Assembly (NCBI GenBank): GCA_017631215.1
Contig: JAGBTR010000088.1
Location: 1 to 9,804 of the forward strand
Direction: 5' to 3'
From: Clostridia bacterium
Lineage (GTDB): Bacteria > Bacillota > Clostridia > Oscillospirales > CAG-272
DNA: 9,804 bases
A model generated the notes under the pieces. The model made no database searches. It was given only the letters and a program-made list of their open reading frames with translations, and was not told the DNA's origin. Positions 5,065 to 9,804 of the stretch are shown here, piece after piece (the first letter of the stretch is position 1; each line of letters starts with the position of its first letter). Made by a program: the position numbers and the translations under genes.

Positions 5065-5946
5065 ATGATTACCTTGATTCAGGCGTTGCTCAACGGACTT
5101 TCTCTGGGTAGTATCTATGCGCTGATCGCGCTTGGCTACACAATGGTCTACGGCATCGCAAAAATGCTTAATTTCGCTCACGGCGATGTCATTATGGTCG
5201 GTGCCTACGCCGTCATCACCTCGGTCGTGCAGGCGAAAATGCCCGGCGTTCTCGGCGTGGTCGTCAGTATTGCGATCTGTGCGCTGCTTGGCGTTACGAT
5301 CGAATTTCTGGCTTATCGCCCGCTGCGTAAGGCAGCCTCGCTGACGGTGCTGATCACCGCCATCGGTGTCTCTTATTTGCTGCAAAACGTGGCACAGCTC
5401 ATCTATGGCACCGAGCAAAAGGCGTTTCCTGAGCTGTTTGACAGCATCCCGACGTTGACGCTGGGTGAGGTCAGCATTGAGGGCTCGCTCTTGCTTACGC
5501 TGGGTCTGACGGCAGTGATCATGGCCGCGCTGACGTTGTTTATCAACTATACGCGCGTCGGTAAGGCAATGCGCGCTGTCTCCGAGGACAAGGAGGCTGC
5601 CGAGCTGATGGGTATCAGCGTCAACCGTACCATTACGGTCACCTTTGCCATCGGCTCTGTTCTTGCCGCTGTCGCAAGCGTTTTCTATGGCGCTTCTTAT
5701 ACCTATATCCGCCCGACGACGGGTGCTATGCCCGGTATCAAGGCGTTTACCGCGGCTGTATTTGGCGGCATTGGCTCCATCCCCGGCGCAATGCTTGGCG
5801 GTATTTTGCTGGGCGTGATCGAGCAGATGTCCAAGACCTACATCTCGACAAAGTGGTCGGACGCCATCGTCTTTGGCGTGCTCGTTCTGGTGCTGGTCAT
5901 TAAACCGACGGGTCTTCTGGGCAAGAAGATCAGCGAGAAGGTGTGA
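5065..5946 (+). CDS. livH: Branched-chain amino-acid ABC transporter permease LivH
   Basis: One of the two inner-membrane subunits that form the Liv import channel with LivM. At 293 aa it has the expected length and multi-helix hydrophobic profile. Family landmarks are GLSLGSIYALIALGYTMVYG (11-30) in the first helix, MLNFAHGD (34-41), the cytoplasmic ATPase-coupling loop GKAMRAVSEDKEAAELMGI (166-184) and FGGIGSIPGAMLGG (233-246). The start has AAGGAAGG at 5051-5058, about 6 nt upstream. It follows livJ after a structured spacer and precedes livM by 9 nt, so livH-livM-livG-livF are very probably one transcription unit. Identification is firm; substrate range is shared with the whole complex and unknown. 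Confidence 0.95.
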   Translation: MITLIQALLNGLSLGSIYALIALGYTMVYGIAKMLNFAHGDVIMVGAYAVITSVVQAKMPGVLGVVVSIAICALLGVTIEFLAYRPLRKAASLTVLITAIGVSYLLQNVAQLIYGTEQKAFPELFDSIPTLTLGEVSIEGSLLLTLGLTAVIMAALTLFINYTRVGKAMRAVSEDKEAAELMGISVNRTITVTFAIGSVLAAVASVFYGASYTYIRPTTGAMPGIKAFTAAVFGGIGSIPGAMLGGILLGVIEQMSKTYISTKWSDAIVFGVLVLVLVIKPTGLLGKKISEKV

Positions 5947-5955
5947 GGTGCGACG

Positions 5956-7029
5956 ATGAAAACGAATCTGAAACAAAAGCTTCTCAACAAGACCGCGCTG
6001 ACTATGAGCGGTATTGCGCTGCTGTATCTCGTTCTTTGCTTGATGGTATACAGCGGTATGGCGTCCAGACAGCTTCTGCTGGTCATTCTTCCCATCTCCT
6101 GCCACATCGTGCTGGCCGTTTCGTTGAACCTCGTCGTTGGCTTTTTGGGTGAGCTGTCGCTCGGTCACGCAGGCTTTATGTCGGTAGGTCTGTTCACGGG
6201 ATGCCTTGTCTCGATCGCAACGGTCGATGTGCTTCCGATGGCCGTCCGTATCCCGCTGTCGATGATCATCGGTGGCGTGGCAGCAGCCGCCGTGGGCCTT
6301 GTCGTTGGTCTTCCTGCGCTTCGTCTGAAGGGCGACTATCTCGCCATCGTCACGCTGGGCTGCGGTGAGATCATCAAAAACGTGATCAACAACCTTCACA
6401 TCAAGAAGGGCCCGCTGGCAGGTGTGCTGGACGGTGCGCTGGGTCTTAACACCAAGACCATCTACTCCAACATCAAGCAGCTTCTGCCGTTCCTGATCGT
6501 GCTGGTGCTGCTGGTCGTCTGGGTCGTGCTTAATATTCAGAAATCGCGCCACGGTCGTGCCATTATGGCCATCCGCGATAACCGCATCGCCGCCGAGGCT
6601 ACGGGTATCAACGTCACCTACTACAAGCTGATGGTATTTATCCTTGCCGCATTCTTTGCCGGTATGGCAGGCGTTCTGTACGGTCACGGCTTCTCGATCA
6701 TCAAGTCTGCCGAGTTTGGTTATAACTTCTCCATCGAGCTGCTCATCATCGTCGTCTTTGGTGGTATGGGTAAGGTTCACGGCTCGGTGATCGCCGCCAT
6801 CTTGCTGTACACGCTTCCCGAGATCGTTCTGCGCGAATTCTCGGATTACCGTATGCTGGCGTATTCGATCGTGCTGATCGTGATTATGCTGCTCAGCGAG
6901 AACCGTCGCTTCAAGGAGTGGAAGGACAGCGTTTCGCTCAAAAAGCTGTTTAAGAAGATGTTCAAGAGCAAGACCGCTGTCGCGGTCACAGAGACCGATG
7001 CAAAGGAGGGTGGCGCAGATGAGTCATAA
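5956..7029 (+). CDS. livM: Branched-chain amino-acid ABC transporter permease LivM
   Basis: Second channel subunit of the Liv importer, partner of LivH. It is 357 aa long and has many membrane helices. Landmarks: NLVVGFLGELSLGHAGFMSV (58-77), LRLKGDYLAIVTLGCGEI (122-139), the coupling loop GRAIMAIRDNRIAAEATGI (200-218) and FGGMGKVHGSVIAA (268-281). After the last helix the usual RPxGLLG-type end is replaced by SENRRFKEWK and a long Lys-rich, then acidic, tail (about 314-357). The start at 5956 is 9 nt after livH, so a shared transcript and probable translational coupling are expected. Its last 11 nt overlap the start of livG, and the livG ribosome site lies inside its 3' end. Confidence 0.93.
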   Translation: MKTNLKQKLLNKTALTMSGIALLYLVLCLMVYSGMASRQLLLVILPISCHIVLAVSLNLVVGFLGELSLGHAGFMSVGLFTGCLVSIATVDVLPMAVRIPLSMIIGGVAAAAVGLVVGLPALRLKGDYLAIVTLGCGEIIKNVINNLHIKKGPLAGVLDGALGLNTKTIYSNIKQLLPFLIVLVLLVVWVVLNIQKSRHGRAIMAIRDNRIAAEATGINVTYYKLMVFILAAFFAGMAGVLYGHGFSIIKSAEFGYNFSIELLIIVVFGGMGKVHGSVIAAILLYTLPEIVLREFSDYRMLAYSIVLIVIMLLSENRRFKEWKDSVSLKKLFKKMFKSKTAVAVTETDAKEGGADES

Positions 7030-7876
7030 GGAATATGTAAAAGAAGGCTCGCGTATGGTGCCGTACCCTTCGGGTGCGATCGTTCCCGAGCGCGATCTGA
7101 ACAAAACGCCCGTGCTGGAGGCGATGCACCTCGGCATTGATTTTGGCGGTCTGACCGCCGTTGACGACTTTTCGTTGACGGTCGGTCCCACCGAGATCGC
7201 GGGCTTGATCGGTCCCAACGGTGCAGGTAAGACCACCGTCTTCAACCTGCTGACCAACGTCTATCACCCCACGCGCGGTAACATTATGCTCAACGGCTAC
7301 ACGACGGCGGGCAAGACGACCGCGCAGGTCAACCAGATGGGCGTTGCCCGTACCTTCCAGAACATTCGTCTGTTCTCCAATCTCTCGGTGCTTGATAACG
7401 TCAAGGTTGGTCTGCACAACGAGATGAAGGAAAATCTGCTGTCCGCAATGACGCATATGTTCGGCTATAAAAAGCAGGAAAAGCAGGCGGATGAGCGCGC
7501 GCTCGAGTTGCTCGATTTCTTCCATATGTCCTCGTTGGCCTACGACGAGGCAGGAAGCCTGCCGTACGGCGCGCAGAGACGTCTTGAGATCGTCCGCGCT
7601 TTGGCGACCTCGCCCAAGATTTTGCTGCTGGACGAGCCCGCTGCGGGTATGAACCCCTCCGAGACGTTCGAGCTGATGGAGAATATCCGCCGCATTCGCG
7701 ACACCTTTGGTATCGCCGTGATGCTGATCGAGCACGATATGAAGCTGGTTATGAGCATCTGCGAGGGGATTTGCGTGCTGGATCACGGCAAGGTCATTGC
7801 CAAGGGCACGCCTGAGGAGATCAAGGCCAATACGCGCGTCATCGAGGCTTACCTTGGAAAGAAGACGGAGGAGTGA
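7019..7876 (+). CDS. livG: Branched-chain amino-acid ABC transporter ATP-binding protein LivG
   Basis: Cytoplasmic ATPase subunit that, with LivF, powers uptake. In 285 aa the nucleotide-binding domain is complete: Walker A GPNGAGKT (65-72), Q-loop in ARTFQNIRLF (Q114), signature LPYGAQRR (181-188; LivG proteins often deviate from LSGGQ here), Walker B ILLLDEPAAGM (201-211) and the switch His in EHD (H239). The insert between Q-loop and signature is typical of LivG. An unusual extension of about 30 residues precedes the first strand. ATG at 7019 is chosen because AAAGGAGG (7002-7009) lies 9 nt upstream; an in-frame start at 6998 precedes that site. It overlaps livM by 11 nt and ends 4 nt before livF. 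Confidence 0.94.
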   Translation: MSHKEYVKEGSRMVPYPSGAIVPERDLNKTPVLEAMHLGIDFGGLTAVDDFSLTVGPTEIAGLIGPNGAGKTTVFNLLTNVYHPTRGNIMLNGYTTAGKTTAQVNQMGVARTFQNIRLFSNLSVLDNVKVGLHNEMKENLLSAMTHMFGYKKQEKQADERALELLDFFHMSSLAYDEAGSLPYGAQRRLEIVRALATSPKILLLDEPAAGMNPSETFELMENIRRIRDTFGIAVMLIEHDMKLVMSICEGICVLDHGKVIAKGTPEEIKANTRVIEAYLGKKTEE

Positions 7877-7880
7877 CGCT

Positions 7881-8579
7881 ATGCTGCAAGTCAATAATAT
7901 CAACGTATTTTACGGCAAAATCCACGCGCTTAAGGATGTTTCTCTGAACGTCAATCAGGGAGAGATCGTTGCGCTCATCGGCGCAAACGGCGCAGGAAAA
8001 TCCACGACGCTGAAGACCATCTCCGGTATGCTTCGCTCGCGCACGGGCGACATCACCTTTATGGATGAGAGCATCAGCCATATCGACCCCTACAAGCTGA
8101 TCTCGCGCGGTCTGGCACACGTTCCCGAGGGACGTCGCGTCTTTTTGCAGATGACCGTTCAGGAGAATCTTGAAATGGGTGCGTACACCTGCAAGGATCA
8201 TACCAAGGAAGGACTTGAGGACGTTTACAACCGTTTCCCCCGACTCCTGCACCGCAAAAATCAGATCGCGGGAACGCTGTCGGGCGGTGAGCAGCAGATG
8301 CTCGCTATGGGACGCGCACTGATGGGACAGCCCAAGCTGCTGATGCTGGACGAGCCCTCGATGGGTCTGGCACCCATTCTGGTGCAGTTCATTTTCGATA
8401 TGATCCTTGAACTGAAGTCTGCCGGTGCAACCATTCTTCTCGTCGAGCAGAATGCAGAGATGGCACTCAAGATCGCCGACCGCGCCTACGTTATGGAGTC
8501 GGGACGAATCGTGCTGTCCGGCACGGGCGAGGAGCTTGCCAACAGCGATGCCATTAAGAAGGCATATCTGGGCGGCTAA
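7881..8579 (+). CDS. livF: Branched-chain amino-acid ABC transporter ATP-binding protein LivF
   Basis: Second ATPase of the Liv importer, expected to pair with LivG. In 232 aa it shows Walker A GANGAGKS (34-41), the LivF-specific HVPEGRRVF (80-88), signature LSGGEQQ (133-139), Walker B LLMLDEPSMGL (153-163) and VEQN (188-191), where LivF proteins carry Gln instead of the switch His. The ATG at 7881 begins directly with the MLQVNNINVFYG strand of the domain and has GGAGGAG (7867-7873) 7 nt upstream, overlapping the end of livG. An in-frame start at 7797 would add 28 Arg-rich residues that lie within livG and is rejected. It completes the five-gene importer. Confidence 0.95.
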   Translation: MLQVNNINVFYGKIHALKDVSLNVNQGEIVALIGANGAGKSTTLKTISGMLRSRTGDITFMDESISHIDPYKLISRGLAHVPEGRRVFLQMTVQENLEMGAYTCKDHTKEGLEDVYNRFPRLLHRKNQIAGTLSGGEQQMLAMGRALMGQPKLLMLDEPSMGLAPILVQFIFDMILELKSAGATILLVEQNAEMALKIADRAYVMESGRIVLSGTGEELANSDAIKKAYLGG

Positions 8580-8594
8580 GAAAGGACAAAATAA

Positions 8595-9518
8595 ATGAAG
8601 CAATTTCCCAATCTCATTCCCGACTGCACAGTTCTTGTCGTCGGTATGGGTCTGATTGGAGGCGCGTATGCCAAGGCGCTTTCCGAGAAAGGCTATCGCG
8701 TTCTGGGCATCACACGCTCGCGCGAGGTCATCGACGAGGCTCTGCGGGAGGGTACGATTGCGGACGGTGATACGGCGGTCAACCCTGCGTTGATCGCCGA
8801 AGCCAATATCATCATCTTTGGTCTGTATCCCGCCGTTCTTTTGGATTGGATCGACCAAAACGGGCATCTCATTACGCCCGGCACCGTCGTGACCGACGTG
8901 ACGGGTGTCAAGGGCTGCGTCGTCGAGCGCGTGCAAGAGATGTTGCCTATGGGAGTGGAATTCATCTCGGCGCATCCGATGGCGGGCAAGGAGCTGATCG
9001 GCAGTAACACGCTGGACGTATACTGCGCCGCAACACCGGATATGTTCCGCGGCGCCAACTATCTGGTCGTTCCCACCGACAAAAACACCCCTGAGGCGAT
9101 TCGCCTTTGTGAACAGCTTGGACGCTTGCTTGGCTTTGGTCGGGTGACTCGTCTGACGGTCGAGGAGCACGACCGCACCATCGCCTATCTGTCCCAGCTC
9201 ACACACGCCATTGCCGTTTCGCTGATGTGCTGTGCGGGCGAGGGAAGTGACACCGCGTCGGACGCGGATATCGCGCGCCTTTCGTTGTTGACGGGCGACT
9301 CCTTCCGCGATCTGACCCGTATTGCAAAGATCAACGATACGATGTGGTCGGAGCTGTTTCTCTCCAACCGCGAGGCGTTGCTCGAGCAGATGGATCTGTT
9401 TTCCGAGCGCTTTACCGCGATGCGGGACGCGCTGGCCGAGGGTGACAGCGACAAAATGCGCGAGATGATGCGCTTGTCTACCACGCGCCGCAATTATTTT
9501 GATAAAAATTCCCGTTGA
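8595..9518 (+). CDS. tyrA: Prephenate dehydrogenase
   Basis: Cytoplasmic enzyme of tyrosine synthesis that oxidatively decarboxylates prephenate to 4-hydroxyphenylpyruvate with NAD(P)+. The N-terminal Rossmann domain has VVGMGLIGGAYAKAL (15-29). Then come the active-site segment SAHPMAGKE (125-133, catalytic-type H127) and the C-terminal helical dimer domain with EEHDRTIAYLSQLTHAIA (190-207), GDSFRDLTRIA (234-244) and MWSELFLSN (250-258). At 307 aa it is the short form without a C-terminal ACT domain, so allosteric control by tyrosine through such a domain is not expected. AAAGGA (8581-8586) lies 8 nt before ATG. It begins only 15 nt after livF, which puts it in the liv transcript, with DAHP synthase next. 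Confidence 0.92.
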   Translation: MKQFPNLIPDCTVLVVGMGLIGGAYAKALSEKGYRVLGITRSREVIDEALREGTIADGDTAVNPALIAEANIIIFGLYPAVLLDWIDQNGHLITPGTVVTDVTGVKGCVVERVQEMLPMGVEFISAHPMAGKELIGSNTLDVYCAATPDMFRGANYLVVPTDKNTPEAIRLCEQLGRLLGFGRVTRLTVEEHDRTIAYLSQLTHAIAVSLMCCAGEGSDTASDADIARLSLLTGDSFRDLTRIAKINDTMWSELFLSNREALLEQMDLFSERFTAMRDALAEGDSDKMREMMRLSTTRRNYFDKNSR

Positions 9519-9617
9519 CCGTTGATCGTTCAACCTTGACCTAACCTTTTGAGTGGGCGCACTGATCCCGCTCTGACGAACATTTTTAGCTTTTATATTT
9601 TTCAGGAGACCCTAGCC
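9519..9617 (+). promoter_or_regulatory. Spacer before DAHP synthase with short repeats
   Basis: Contains the second copy of a tandem CCGTTGA (9512-9518, overlapping the tyrA stop, and 9519-9525), a small hairpin GTTGA/TCAAC (9521-9534) and another AGTG-GGCG-CACT (9552-9563). A T-rich stretch precedes the ribosome site. A very weak promoter-like pair (CTGACG, 17 nt, TATTTT) lies near its right end. No terminator is evident, so read-through from tyrA is likely. Confidence 0.3.
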
Positions 9618-9804
9618 ATGAATATGAGTTTTTTGCGTAAGCTTCCCGTTTCGCAGGATATCAAAAAAGAATATCCCGTCACCGATGCAATGGCCGCTGT
9701 CAAGCAAGCGCGTGACGATGAGATCCGACGTGTTTTCACGGGTGAATCCGACAAGCTGCTGCTTGTGATCGGCCCTTGCTCGGCCGACGCGAAGGAGCCC
9801 GTTC
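9618..9804 (+). CDS. aroF: 3-deoxy-7-phosphoheptulonate (DAHP) synthase, N-terminal part
   Basis: First enzyme of the shikimate pathway, condensing phosphoenolpyruvate and erythrose 4-phosphate. Only the first 62 codons are in the window; the gene continues to the right. The visible protein contains AVKQARDDEIRRVFTGESDK, then the first strand of the barrel and the hallmark LLLVIGPCSADAKEPV, matching the AroF/AroG/AroH type of class I enzyme (GPCS motif). The start at 9618 has AGGAG (9604-9608) 9 nt upstream; a second ATG two codons later is less well placed. Which feedback class it belongs to cannot be told from this part, so the symbol is provisional. Together with tyrA upstream it suggests an aromatic amino-acid block behind the liv genes. 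Confidence 0.9.
   Translation, partial: MNMSFLRKLPVSQDIKKEYPVTDAMAAVKQARDDEIRRVFTGESDKLLLVIGPCSADAKEPV

Noticed and set aside
4859..5068. 69-codon plus-strand frame bridging the end of livJ and the start of livH
   Set aside because: It overlaps the livJ 3' end and a repeat-rich spacer; the recurring RVTR in its translation comes from the DNA repeats, and no ribosome site is seen.
3694..6780. Minus-strand open frame of 1028 codons opposite livJ, livH and part of livM
   Set aside because: It mirrors three clear plus-strand genes, is rich in His, Asp, Gln and Arg as expected for an antisense shadow of GC-rich codon-biased genes, and has no recognisable domain.
7839..9533. Minus-strand open frame of 564 codons opposite livF and tyrA
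   Set aside because: Shadow of two well-identified plus-strand genes; composition is antisense-like and no family is recognisable.
1..9804. CRISPR array, tRNA, rRNA, transposase, defence or biosynthetic cluster
   Set aside because: No regularly spaced repeats, cloverleaf-like sequences or hallmark proteins of these systems were found; the window is mainly core metabolic genes.

Overview
The window looks like chromosomal DNA from an uncultured anaerobic Firmicute of the class Clostridia, probably Oscillospirales or a relative. This rests on the gene set: a long divergent PRPP synthetase, a short sigma factor of the 'MTDxQxxELYW' type, a degenerate flavodoxin-like protein and a DUF6514-like small protein. 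Strong AGGAGG-type ribosome sites, GC-rich genes and AT-rich spacers fit this. The assignment is inferred from protein style; no rRNA or marker gene is present.

Left part (1-1945). Bases 1-95 form a perfect 39-bp inverted repeat around a 17-nt loop, starting exactly at base 1. They overlap an AT-rich reading frame that ends at 161 and may be the tail of an unknown gene. Next come two separately promoted plus-strand genes: a 77-aa DUF6514-like protein and a ribose-phosphate pyrophosphokinase (prs). A strong hairpin at 1898-1927 sits between prs and the convergent sigma gene and can serve both strands.

Middle part (1942-3660). Two minus-strand genes lie here: a sigma-70 region-2 protein with no region 4, and a flavodoxin-like protein whose FMN phosphate loop is not recognisable. 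Between them are a clear terminator and a possible pseudoknot leader for the sigma gene. A divergently placed 98-aa membrane protein with a good sigma-A promoter follows on the plus strand. After it comes a structured spacer (3538-3672) before livJ.

Right part (3712-9804). This is one long plus-strand run: livJ, livH, livM, livG, livF, tyrA and the start of a DAHP synthase gene. livJ-livH-livM-livG-livF encode a complete branched-chain amino-acid-type ABC importer: lipoprotein receptor, two permeases and two ATPases. tyrA (prephenate dehydrogenase) starts 15 nt after livF. DAHP synthase, the entry step of the shikimate pathway, starts 99 nt after tyrA and runs off the window. Importer and aromatic synthesis genes are therefore probably co-transcribed, so this importer may carry aromatic as well as branched-chain amino acids.

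No rRNA, tRNA, CRISPR array, transposase or phage gene was seen. The window is mostly ordinary metabolic chromosome. The points most worth a second look are the livJ leader, the sigma gene with its leader, and the end palindrome.
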